From assembly GCA_023052935.1 (NCBI GenBank), contig CM041297.1, positions 97,176,484-97,240,483 on the forward strand: a stretch of 64,000 nucleotides of DNA. Direction: 5' to 3'. The number at the start of each line of letters is the position of its first letter. Positions within the stretch are counted from its first letter, which is position 1. The translations under genes and the position numbers were made by a program. The DNA is from Piezodorus guildinii (Eukaryota > Arthropoda > Insecta > Hemiptera > Pentatomidae). Under the pieces are notes generated by a model. That model worked only from the letters and a program-made list of their open reading frames with translations, was not told the origin of the DNA and made no database searches. Below are positions 54,745 through 64,000 of the stretch, in pieces.

Positions 54745-55085
54745 CAATTGAGACGTTGATTTCCAAAAAGTACTAAAGGACATTTTTTACAAAATTGATT
54801 TTTTTACATATTTGTTTTCTCATTAATTAGTTATATCTAAATCTCCTATTTGATTTTATCTAATTAACACCCTAGCCCTTTATAAACGCAATTTAGAAAT
54901 ATAATTATTTTCTAAAGGAAATAATTACACATTTAATTTCGTTCCACATTATACCTAAACATCTCATTTCATATCTTTAATATGATGTTATTAATATACT
55001 AAAAAAACAATTCTGGATTTTAATGCGAAAAGAATCAAATTAGCTAATTTAATAATATAATAATCAGTGATTTTCGCGCCTCCTT
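54745..55085 (+). mobile_element. MITE copy, right end missing
   Basis: Begins CAATTGAGACGTTGATTTCC and follows the 18483-18875 MITE through GATTTTAATGCGAAAAGAAT and GATTTTCGCGCCTCC. It then stops about 45 bp before the right terminal repeat, where the second copy starts. It is noncoding. Confidence 0.85.
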
Positions 55086-55476
55086 AATTGAGACGTTGCT
55101 TTCCAAAAGGTACTATATCCATTCTAGGAAATTTTACAGGAAGCGAGAAAATCTCTCATTACTATATTATTAAACTAGCTAATTCGGGTCTTAATGCCTT
55201 AAAATTTAGAATTATTTTTTTACTATAATAATAACATCATATTATAGTTATGAAATGAATTATTTTAGAATGATTTGGAACGAAAATAAATGCGTAATTA
55301 GTACTTTTAGAAAATGACCGCATTTCTAAATCGCGTTTTTTAAGGACTTGAGAATTCATTAGATAACATTAAATAGAATATTTAGATAAAACTAAATGAT
55401 GAGAATACAAATATGAAAAAAATCAATTTCTTAAAAAATGTCCTTTAGTACCTTTTGGAAATCAACGTCTCAATTG
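55086..55476 (-). mobile_element. MITE copy, full length, inverted
   Basis: Read on the minus strand it is a complete copy of the 393-bp MITE. TIRs AATTGAGACGTTGCTTTCCA (55086 on) and GGAAATCAACGTCTCAATTG (to 55476) bound it. It is joined head-on to the truncated copy at 54745-55085, giving a 732-bp composite whose two outer ends are both intact left-type TIRs. Confidence 0.88.
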
Positions 55477-56760
55477 ACGTTAAACAAATAAACAAACAAT
55501 TGTGCAGGAAAGGAGATGATTAAGGCGATATAAAGTTTAGCCACCAGGTTTTTTTCTCCATTTTTTTAGGTACCCATCTTATAAGATTTTTTTGTTCAAT
55601 TATTTTGCTACAGTTTGGGTAATATCTTGAGGCCTGGACAAGAGTAATCTAATCTCTATCTATTGACAATACTTTTTCCTTCTTTATGCTCCAGAGACTA
55701 AACATACTATTTGAGAGAAAAGAAAATCGTTTTCACAGTTTGTTATTATTATTTTCATAATATGGATATCCTAAGGAATAGCCGCGAACACTTCCATCGT
55801 ACTATATTTTAAGTTTTTGTACAAAAAAACCAGCATGATGTTTATTTTTTCTTATTTTATTTTTTTTTTCTGCAATGGTGCATTTTAAGGAGTTACATCT
55901 CTTCAACGTAACTTCTGGAGAGTAATAACATTTTAAGTAATAATTCAGGTGATGGATTAATTATTTAGGACGACTTTACCTTTGGAGTGCATATGTATTT
56001 TAAATATGGCGAGTACAATTAATAGAGTGCATTGTAAGATAATATGACATAAAGGAAACTAGTGAAAGCTTGAAAAAAATTTAATTTTAGAATATGAAAT
56101 ATGAATGCTATAGAAATCTATTTTTAATTTGATATATCTTTCTTTCAATTATGTTATAGGTGCTATTTAAAGAATTTAAGAATCATTCTAGTTTAATCAT
56201 CAATCATAAAAACAGCCGCTTATGATTTCACACCTATCAAACACCGTCTTATCCCATCAAACGAAATTTTATTAATCTTTTATACCAGCTCCAATGTTGG
56301 ATGCAGAACACACCAGAACCGACAGTTACCGAAGAAAATGGTTGTAGGATGGTCACTGTTGGAATTCAATAGGCACGAAGAAAACCTTTCGGACATTTTA
56401 TAGATGTGTTCGGTCCACACCTACGACAAAGGGAAAACGAATATTGCTGCTTTACATTTTCCTGCATATGTAAATATGCCATAAGCACAGCGGGGTAGAA
56501 GTTCGGACAACTCCTCTGCTCTAGACCTAATATTGGAAAATATCTCCTGACGCTAAAAGAACAACATAAGGGACCAATAAACTAGTAAATTACGATATCC
56601 TAATGACAGAGCTTTTAGAAAGAAATTTTACATAAATATAAACGTACCACACCATATTACTTTACTTTTACAATAAAACCTTCATTTTTATTATTTTAAC
56701 TATACTTTTAGTCGTTTCTAATCCCTCTTTCTAAGCACTGGATACCCAGCCTAATATATA
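55477..56760. other. Spacer; unassigned higher-complexity patch
   Basis: About 56210-56530 is more complex (CACACCAGAACCGACAGTTA, GGATGGTCACTGTTGGAAT, CGGTCCACACCTACGAC) with no recognised frame. The rest is AT-rich. Confidence 0.4.
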
Positions 56761-56764
56761 AAAA

Positions 56765-57070
56765 CTAACCAATCCTTTCAGTCAAAAGTCCTTAGAATAG
56801 TAGTCGATGCCCTATATTATATCACTAAAAAAACCTTACACCATGACCTGAATATCCCATTTGTCCTTGATTTAATCCCATCCAAATTTTCAAGCTTCCA
56901 TCAGAAGCTTAATCACCATCCTTATCCCTTGGCACAATCTCTATAGCATTGGAACTAGATCATCCCTATAACCCTCCTCGTAGGTTAAAGCGACAGTGGC
57001 CCAGAGTTCTCTTGTAAATATGCCATTGGAGTTCTGGCAATGGCCTGCTTCTCCACTCATAAGGAGAATC
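56765..57070 (+). pseudogene. Jockey-type LINE 3' fragment (family J2)
   Basis: Reading across minor shifts it gives QSFQSKVLRIVVDALYYITK, then HHDLNIPFVLDLIPSK and FHQKLNHH. It then has stops before the basic-tail region (CCTCCTCGTAGGTTAAAGCG). It is the uninterrupted sister of the copy at 18428-19115 and shows the pre-insertion state of the MITE site. The 3' part contains GGCCTGCTTCTCCACTCATA. Confidence 0.8.
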
Positions 57071-57366
57071 AAGAGCACAATAATAAATCAAAAAAATCTG
57101 GTGCACGCAACACACGACTTTCACTTACCTCCGTTATTTATATAAATTCAAAAATTTTTACACAAATTTATAAACGAAAAAGAATAAATTAAATTAAATT
57201 TCTATAGAAACATGAGTTTTATTAAAAAATCCATTATATTATTACCTAAAATAATCGGTTAGTATTATCGAATTTTCATCGCTTTTTATTACTTTTTACA
57301 AGTTTGTGTATAAGATAATATTTTTTCTAAACTCTTTAGCTTTCCAACGGTATATTACACATCTAT

Positions 57367-57378
57367 ATTACTGTTCTT
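57367..57378. repeat. Target-site duplication, left copy (nested LINE tail)
   Basis: ATTACTGTTCTT is repeated exactly at 57503-57514. In the uninterrupted family B sequence this site occurs once. Confidence 0.88.
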
Positions 57379-57502
57379 TTTTTTTTTAGATAGATTTATT
57401 GCTATTTACAACTGTATAATGATATACATCTAGTAAATGAGATACAAGATAAAAATGGCATGGATTCACATGTTGGGATACTACCCATTGGCAGCTCCCC
57501 AA
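57379..57502 (-). mobile_element. 5'-truncated LINE 3' tail nested in family B repeat
   Basis: 124 bp. It starts with a T-run, the complement of an A-tail, then CTATTTACAACTGTATAATG, and ends TACCCATTGGCAGCTCCCC. It is the reverse complement of the tail at 960-1092. The exact 12-bp TSD and A-tail show insertion by target-primed reverse transcription with extreme 5' truncation. Confidence 0.9.
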
Positions 57503-57514
57503 ATTACTGTTCTT
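57503..57514. repeat. Target-site duplication, right copy (nested LINE tail)
   Basis: ATTACTGTTCTT, identical to 57367-57378. It continues into ATGTTCAAAAACGAAAAATT of the host repeat. Confidence 0.88.
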
Positions 57515-58120
57515 ATGTTCAAAAACGAAAAATTGCATTAACAACTTTTTGGCAGTTTTCTCCTTTCCTTAGAGATCGAATTTGTTCAACTTATACATTT
57601 ATCTAGTATATAGGAATGCTAATCAGATGATATGGTCTATTTCATAAAATCTACAAAATTAAAGGTACTTTAGAGGAAGAAAATTTAAAATATGGGCATT
57701 TAAACCCTGTCATAATATTTCAATCAGAATGAAACATACATGATATTAAAGCCCAGTAAATTTCACATCTATAAATAATGTTTAATCAAAATCGTTAGAG
57801 CCGTTTTTGAGAAAACCGTAAAAAGGTGCAAAATGCATGGTATAAAGTGGTTCTTCAGGTCAGCTTATTTTGATGAAAAAGATTCTGTAACATCTCGGAC
57901 GTATAGTTGTCTTAAATATGAAATTTCAGTTTCATAGGACATTTCGTTTTTGCCCGAGAGTTACCACACTCGGAAACACGCACACATACACAGACCTTTT
58001 TGCGGGACTTGGTTATTTAGACTCAGGGGACCCTAAAACGTGTATTTCCGTTGAAAACTGGAATTCGAAAATTTTCACGATCGCAATACTTTCCCTTACT
58101 ATATATAGTAGGTGAAAGTA

Positions 58121-59040
58121 AACATTGAATCGATACATTTTAGACATACTTATTCTAGAACAAATTTTCTGAAATATTGCCTTAGACAATGTGACGAAAC
58201 TCAAAATGAACTCTCAACATTCTAATAATACGAATTTCACACCCGAACAAGTGCAAGAATTTTACATTTAGAGGTTCAAGAAAAGACAAAAACAAGAGAG
58301 ACGCTGCGGAGGCTGTTTGCTGTTAACGACCTATTTTTACCTTCACTGTCTAAACCATCAGCTGACATGTTGCTTTTCCTCAGGCATCTGTGTTTCTCAG
58401 TGACTGGGATCTGAATTCATTTGTTTCCTTTCCCCAAAATTATTACCCCTCTTGTTAGGAATTGAAATTAGACAGGTCGCACTCCTCCTCACACCGGACT
58501 TAAATAACAACGTCAGAAAAGTTTCTTGAGCGAAAACCAATTTTTACTGGTACAGCATAGAGGTATATTTTATAAAGTTGATATTTGAAGCTAAGCAGTG
58601 TTTACATAAAAATAAATTATATTGAAAACAGAGCACAACATCTAAAGTTGTAAATCAAAATCCGAAAAATTTACGGTAATGAATCGTGAGATCTATTCTA
58701 TTTGAAACATTCGGGCATATTTATAAAGTTTCGAGAGGAAATCAAGTAGAAATTTAAACGGATTACTGAGGTTTCTTAATGATAACTGGAATCTTAAGTA
58801 AACACAATAAAACTTTAAAAACTATATGGATACATTATTGATTTTGACAAGTATTTACAATTAATTCAACAAGTAAAAATGCTAAATTATAATTATGAGC
58901 GTTAAAAAACTACTAAGCGGTAGCATTTTAGTGTTTATTTAAGTTAATAGGTCCCGAGCCCACAGTCTTTTCAATCGCGAAGTTGAGTTAACAGGAATAT
59001 GTAGGTATGATAGGTTGTGGACGAGGGGGATTTGTGTGGG
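58121..59040. other. Spacer, nothing recognised
   Basis: A more complex patch at about 58240-58510 (GAGAGACGCTGCGGAGGCTG..., CCTCAGGCATCTGTG) has no supported frame. Confidence 0.4.
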
Positions 59041-59320
59041 TAGAGAATTTGGAATTAAAAGTGGTTTCGATCGAAATTTCGATATAAGTCTGCGACAAAT
59101 GGATTAAGGTCAATATGTATTATTTTATTTGTGATGAAATAAGGAGCATTTAGGATTTTTGATTTAGGATTGCAAGGATTAGATGAAGGAGGAATTAAAT
59201 ATATTAGTAAAGCCCTAAAGCTCGATTTATTTAACCTTAAATCTCCAAACTTCCTGTATGTCAACGAGTAATAAAAGATAAGCTTAGAAAAAAACCGAAC
59301 AGAAATAAAGCATCTCACAT
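59041..59320 (-). pseudogene. Jockey-type LINE 3' fragment, minus strand
   Basis: The minus-strand frame gives CNPKSKILNAPYFITNKIIH then IDLNPFVADLYRNFD, the same RT-tail region as the J1 copies (ILNAPYFVTNKLI...DLNIPYVADL). A two-residue deletion turns DLNIP into DLNP. The RRLKRR-type end and the 3' UTR are missing. It is the only J1-like piece on the minus strand. Confidence 0.75.
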
Positions 59321-61010
59321 CAATAGAATGGAATAATATTAAAAATATTGCTAAGAAAAAAGTAAATCAATCAGTTTTAGACATGTTTATGTTTAATCTT
59401 CTTGCTATGATTTTATAACATATGTTTCTTAGTTCTTCCCATGCATTTAAGAACATTGAGGATTTATTTAGCCATTATATCGTCTGCTTAAAATATTGAA
59501 GTTAATGTAGTTAACAGATTTTTATTTAAGAAGTTTTTTGTTGTTGGGAGTGCAGACAAAGAAAATAAAAACAGAAATGAAGCTTATCATACAAATTTAT
59601 ATAAAATATTTAAAATACAAGTATATATGTCTTTAACTAAAATTTAGTAATATGTATTCATCTAATCTTTAAATATAGACTTTGAACCTATAACACGAAA
59701 TCATACGGTAAATTCTGCCTTGTTTTATGACATATAAATATATAATGTATAATTTGGATTCTATATTAATTATTTGTAGTCTAAAAATAAAGAATTAGGT
59801 ACCAATACACAATGTACATTGTTTAACGAAAAAGTTAAGATTTTAAAAGCGCTATAATACATTAAGTATAATTGAGAAAGGAATAGAGTTTCTTTTATCA
59901 TTCAATTTTTCCATTGCAATTTTTTTCTAATAATCTAAAAAAAACTTTCTGGATAACGATCATTGGAAGTGTTAAGCTTAGTTTTTGGGAGTAGTTGTCC
60001 AATCTATTTCGGAATAAATGAAAGTGGATAAATGCATTAAAATCTATAAATATATAAAATATATTTCATGAATTTTAATTGGCTTATATACAATGTTGTA
60101 TATTACTTACTTAAAGTTAAATATGTATAACGTTATCGTATTGGTTAGCTGAGGTCGTTGAACTAGGAAGAGAAGATCCATACAGCCAATGAAAACCACT
60201 CAAAAACCTCTTCTGTTAGGGAAAAACTACAAGTTGTTTCTTTTCCTTTAAAAAAAAAAATCTTGCAATATATTGCTTTGATGACAAGTTCCCACGATCC
60301 TTTTAAACCTAGTGGTTCTGAGGAAGAACGCAGGAGCATTCTTAAAACCGGAACTATGAGTCTAAATATTTCTGCCCCTTTGTGGAGGAACGGTTCTCTG
60401 AAGCTTTTCTTCTTCTAACGACCGAAGCTTAGGCCAGAATTTGAATGAACTATCTATTTAAAAAAATCATCGGTTCCATTTCTTCAGGGTGGAAAAAGTA
60501 TAAAAGATCTGTTATCATTCGACAGAAGCTGTTACAGTGAATTATTATTGAACAAAATGTTGGAGAATTATTATGAGATTCCCCCTAGAAAGTCTTGTAT
60601 TCTTCAAACATCAAAAAAAAAAAAAAAAAAAAAAAAATGCAAAAGTCTCATTGTTTCACTAATAAAATCACAAGGACATATACGATGGTTGAATGTGTCC
60701 TTTGAATGATTAGTATTGGCATTATATGTCAAAGGCGCAGGAATTATTCCCTGTTTGTCCCTGTTTGTTCTTTTAAACTGTCGATGTGAGAGGAGCGGCT
60801 TTTGATTATGCGATTTATATGTCTTGCAGTTCTGACACTATCCGTATAGGCAAATCTTGACAATTGCACTGAGATTATGACAGGACAATGTTATTTTATC
60901 GTCAGGGACTGACAAAGCCCGTTTGCTGGTTTGATAGAACCAATTACCAATACCCCATAACAATATGCCGGCAGAGATGATGAGCATCACCATTTCCAAA
61001 CAACAATGAG
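59321..61010. other. AT-rich spacer, nothing recognised
   Basis: An A-run lies at 60613-60638. Patches near 60120-60430 and 60720-60990 have higher GC and no frame. Confidence 0.45.
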
Positions 61011-61011
61011 A

Positions 61012-61250
61012 CAATCAAAAGATCATGTGTAATGTAGTGGCTTTCATAACAACTTTCTATGTTCCAAAATTTGAACCAAGTATATGGTCCTAGAATTTTT
61101 CAAAGGGAGTGAAAATTCCTTGGCCATCCCTACGTCAGAAATTCGTTAAAAATCTCCAAGCTAATTAAAGCTGGATAGACAAAATGTAGTACTCTGTAGC
61201 ATTACTCAATTAACCAGAGTACAATAAAGTGATGCATAAATAAATAAACA
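61012..61250 (+). repeat. tRNA-derived SINE (family S2), degraded head, intact tail
   Basis: TAATGTAGTGGCTTTCATAA and TTCCAAAATTTGAACCAAG are the decayed A- and B-box region. The body AAAAATCTCCAAGCTAATTA, AGCTGGATAGACAAAATGTA and GTAGCATTACTCAATTAACC matches 54545-54744. The tail is ACAATAAAGTGATGCATAAA followed by TAAATAAAC. This copy supplies the tail that the MITE separates in the other copy. Confidence 0.75.
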
Positions 61251-61758
61251 ACTATGTTTATCGTTTCATTTTTGATAAATTTATTAAAATAAATCAATGT
61301 TTTATAAATCGAAGTTTTTAAGGTTTTTATTTTATCTAAACCCAGAATAACTTGTAAAAGACGATCAAGCCCTTGATCACGATCATGTTGATATTGTTTT
61401 TTTCCGGCTTTGGGTTACTATATTACAGAGCCTAGGTGTGTCTTTGAAGCATCTTTCGACCCATATTTGATATAGCAAAATATATAATTATCAGGTCACA
61501 GCTGGACACGAGATTCGTAGCACAGTACTTAGCTATTCATTCTTAACTCCAAAAAATAAGAAATATGCAGATTTTTAGTATTGTGTACTTTATTTGTACT
61601 CCACAAGTTGTTAGACATCCATGTGCATCATAACATAAAATAATTTATCATAATTATCCAAAGTTAAAGTAAACTTAAGAACTTCTGAAAGACTCAACGT
61701 GTCCAGACTTGTAAGTTTTGATAAATGAAATGTTATCAAAACATCATGTGAGATCAAA

Positions 61759-62632
61759 TACACTCTATCAAAAACGTTTTCATACAGCATGGTTTTATTT
61801 TTCGTAGCTATTTTTTTTCAAATTAACAATTTCCTAATGTACAAATTATTAATACTTATATTAGATAAAAAATAATATTTATTTATTTTCATTTTATCTT
61901 TAATATAAAACGAGGCAGAATATCGTTTATTAATGGTAGGTCAAAAAAGTTTCCATACACTTTCAATATTAATCCTATTTGTTGTAATATGACCGTCTCT
62001 TCAGTATTATTTATATATGTATATATATAAATCTTATCTAGATAATCAAATCTAAGTTTAGTATTAACTTTACTTGGGCCTAAGAAACTGATTTCTGTTC
62101 AATATGCGCGTTTCTCTTGAGAGCTAATGGTTCGCAGGGCTTATCAATGAGAAAAATTCCATATAAGTTGAATAAGTCGCATGCTACTGTACAATTTAGA
62201 ATCTCTGGAGGATAGAAGACGTGCTGGAATACAGGAGACTAAAGAATCGCCAGGTGGGCGAGCCATCCTTGCTGAAGTCCATGCAAATCCTAACATTACC
62301 GACACCCCAATGGTCATCATAATAAATAGGTACTATGGGATTCAAGTCCACCCATAAACAGTCAAAAATATTCTAATAAGGTAAGGATACAGTGGTCAAG
62401 TCGCAAGAAGAAAGCCCTGATTAATTATGTTAAACCAGAAGAAGCGGTTTAATTTGCTAGGAAGTTTGTAAATAAACCCAACAATTTCTGGGAACGGGCC
62501 GTATTATCTTAGGAATCCTAAATTAATATTTTTGGGCCAAATATAAGGTCAAAAATATGGAGAAAATCAACCTCAGCTTTCAAAACTAAGAATTTATTTA
62601 TGGGTGTATAGAAACTCTTTTGAGTGAGTGTA
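61759..62632 (+). mobile_element. Tc1-type transposon remnant with TIRs and TA duplication
   Basis: CACTCTATCAAAAACGTTTT (61761 on) and the reverse complement of the right end, CACTCACTCAAAAGAGTTTC, match at about 21 of 27 positions. Both are flanked by TA (61759-61760 and 62631-62632), the target duplicated by Tc1/mariner elements. A related TCAAAAAAGTTTCCATACAC at 61941-61960 lies about 175 bp inside the left end and resembles an IR/DR internal binding site. The 870-bp length is short for a Tc1 element because the C-terminal half of the transposase is gone. Confidence 0.85.
62095..62600 (+). pseudogene. Tc1 transposase, N-terminal half, decayed
   Basis: Transposases of this family bind the TIRs through N-terminal HTH domains and cut and paste with a DDE RNase-H fold. 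Across several frames I read LSMRKISYKLNKSHATV (HTH), YSGQVARRKPLIN, FARKFVNKPNNFWERAVLS and INIFGP...WRKSTSAF. These correspond to the Tc1 series GRVARKKPLL..., FWxxVLxSDES, FxxFG. Stops and frameshifts are numerous. The codon where the first catalytic Asp should follow AVLS is TAG. The second and third catalytic residues are deleted, so it is inactive. Confidence 0.85.
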
Positions 62633-62745
62633 TATCCAGAAAACAATGAAGTACATCTTTTAATTTCCAAGGTCTAGCGATTCCTGCTTCATTCACCTTC
62701 AATAAATCCTTCTCAGAGGTTCTAATCAGTAAAATTATATGATTT
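62633..62745. other. Short spacer
   Basis: AT-rich sequence between the Tc1 remnant and the LINE-like fragment. Nothing recognised. Confidence 0.5.
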
Positions 62746-62749
62746 ATTA

Positions 62750-63035
62750 GTGGCGGTACGAACTCCACCTCCCCTTACAGACAGATACGGGAGGCAATGA
62801 TGCCAGAAGTTGAGGGAATGATAAGCCACGGCTTGGGTGATAACTGCAAGTAGATAGGGAGCAAACAGTTAGCGCGATTACTTCTGCAAGCGATACCCTC
62901 GACGACTCGTCCGATAACGGGGCTGCAGATATAGTCCGAGCCATGGCATTAGAGCATCCGTCTCGAAGGAGGATACGATAATAAATGTAATTATGTTTCG
63001 CATCTTGGAACGTGCGCGGAAATTTTTTATAATAA
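62750..63035 (+). pseudogene. LINE ORF1 end / ORF2 start junction fragment
   Basis: One plus frame gives STSPYRQIREAMMPEVEGM then ISHGLGDNCK and a stop. The neighbouring frame gives VDREQTVSAITSASD then DNGAADIVRAMALEHPS and ends RRRIR with two stops. Thirty bases on, the same frame reads LCFASWNVRGN. F/IASWNVRG is the start of the AP-endonuclease domain in many LINE ORF2 proteins. An ORF1 end followed closely by ORF2 is the normal LINE order. At least one frameshift is present and the endonuclease is lost after about ten residues. Clade unknown. Confidence 0.5.
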
Positions 63036-64000
63036 ATTTGATGATACAGTATTTAATAGAGTAAATTATTATGTTTGATGTTAGGTATTAATTTTTACTT
63101 TCACGATTTATGTGAAGAGTGAAAAACTAAAGCGATACTCTTAAGGGTCATGACCTTGCCTCAGCTGTTAAATATTTTATATTAATATGAAGGTTGAGAT
63201 GGTTGGGTGGTGGTCAAAGAAGTTGAGAAAATAGTGAAAAACTGTTTATTGTATAAAATTCCTACCCACGTCGCGGGTATTCATAAGTAATTCTTTCCAT
63301 AAAGTAGGAAAACTGAATGAATCAAATTTTATATTTTATTTTAACGTTAAACTATTATTTATTTTTACTCTACCTCTGTTGATCATTGGGACTCGGTTTT
63401 AATAATAATATCTTTTTAGTATTTTAAGAATTCTGCCTAGCCGTTTTCGTCGTCCTGGGGTATTCTGTCATTGTGCAGTACTTCTTCAAACTTTGTTTTA
63501 CCCTTCAACAGTACATACATCTCTGCTTTAATCATGTTTCATTGTAGTCCAAGTTGGGACGTCTACTCCTCACAATAGGTAGCTGTTGGAGAATTCAGGG
63601 TGCCCGATGTGTCTGCAGAGGATACCTTCTTCTCGCCTAGAAGTTTTCCAACGGGCCAAGTCTTTTTGAAGTATTTTATAAGACGGATTTCTGAGGAACT
63701 CATACTTCACTTACACTCACTCTCAGGAGTGAGGAAACCAGTCGTACCCAGCCTTGTATATTATGCATGTCTTGAAGCTGTGGTCGGCAGCAGTATCTTT
63801 GTCAAATATACTGCTATGCGAGGGGACGATATTCCGATTTATATAAATTTTATTAAGAAATATAACATTTAGTAATATATGGGACATTTGTAATAGTGAT
63901 GAAAAACTACATTGACACCAAATATACAAATTAAAAAAAAATAGAATAGATAAAAGCAAGAAAATACAACATTAAAAGACAAAAAAGTTAAAAATGATGA
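63036..64000. other. Spacer to the window edge, one unassigned open frame
   Basis: AT-rich until about 63420, then more complex to about 63850. A plus frame at 63600-63872 would encode 90 residues (start GTG; DVSAEDTFFSPRSFPTGQVF..., HLHSLSGVRKPVVPSLVYYA). It has no recognised domain, promoter or partner and may be chance or a decayed repeat. Confidence 0.3.

Larger units (their letters stand above)
57085..58120 (-). repeat. Noncoding repeat family B, longest copy
   Basis: On the minus strand it starts at about 58120 with CTATATATAGTAAGGGAAAG, then a segment with CTGAGTCTAAATAACCAAG, GTGTGCGTGTTTCCGAGTG and GTGGTAACTCTCGGGCAAAA. It continues through CACTTTATACCATGCATTTT, CGGTTTTCTCAAAAACGGCT, CTTTAATATCATGTATGTTT-like sequence and CCGTTGGAAAGCTAAAG. 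It ends with AACGGAGGTAAGTGAAAGTC, GTGTGTTGCGTGCACCAGAT. It has no open frame. A LINE tail is nested at 57379-57502. The class is unknown; a Helitron-like or other nonautonomous element is possible. Confidence 0.75.

Overview
The window reads as AT-rich intergenic or intronic DNA from an arthropod, most likely an insect. No host protein-coding gene, rRNA gene or CRISPR array is supported. The evidence is the mix of mobile elements: R1-, RTE- and Jockey-type LINEs, Tc1 and mariner transposase remnants, MITEs and tRNA-derived SINEs. They sit in long AT-rich stretches with poly(A/T) and (TA)n runs. The species cannot be fixed from sequence alone.

Layout. 1-8.9 kb: a Jockey-type LINE 3' end at the left edge, two short LINE 3' tails, a minus-strand LINE RT fragment (about 6.6-6.8 kb), and several repeats with a hammerhead-like CTGATGA...GAAACGT core. 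9.0-13.5 kb: an R1-clade LINE with both ends, a 14-bp target-site duplication (TSD) and a poly(A) tail. Its ORF1 carries a frameshift in a G10 run, and its ORF2 stops early and is internally deleted just after RT motif A. 13.5-16.8 kb: an RTE-clade LINE only 16 bp further on, with a probable 8-bp TSD. Its endonuclease-RT frame is open for over 900 codons and has one frameshift near the C-terminus. 16.8-31.5 kb: Jockey fragments (one split by a 393-bp MITE), noncoding repeat families, a mariner fragment, and a perfect palindrome with 139-bp arms whose two arms each carry the hammerhead-like motif.

31.5-50.6 kb: a TE-poor, very AT-rich desert with discrete islands of higher complexity at about 35.6-36.1, 37.9-38.1, 41.0-41.3, 42.9-43.1, 44.9-45.1, 46.5-46.6 and 48.4-48.7 kb. 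Two islands share, in opposite orientations, an AATAAA-plus-TTTACGAC arrangement resembling posterior-Hox (Abd-B/HOX13) sites. They may be cis-regulatory elements, which is inference. 50.6-64 kb: TE-rich again, with two SINE families, a GTAC-rich nested inverted repeat, Jockey fragments, an inverted MITE pair, a noncoding repeat split by a LINE tail with a clear TSD, a decayed Tc1 element with its terminal repeats, and a LINE ORF1/ORF2 junction fragment.

How the parts relate. The clearest history is nested insertion. The R1 and RTE elements are the best preserved and look youngest. The Jockey, Tc1 and mariner pieces are old. The MITE, SINE and short LINE tails used or interrupted older repeats. 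The hammerhead-like repeats and the candidate regulatory islands are the parts that ordinary TE annotation leaves least explained.
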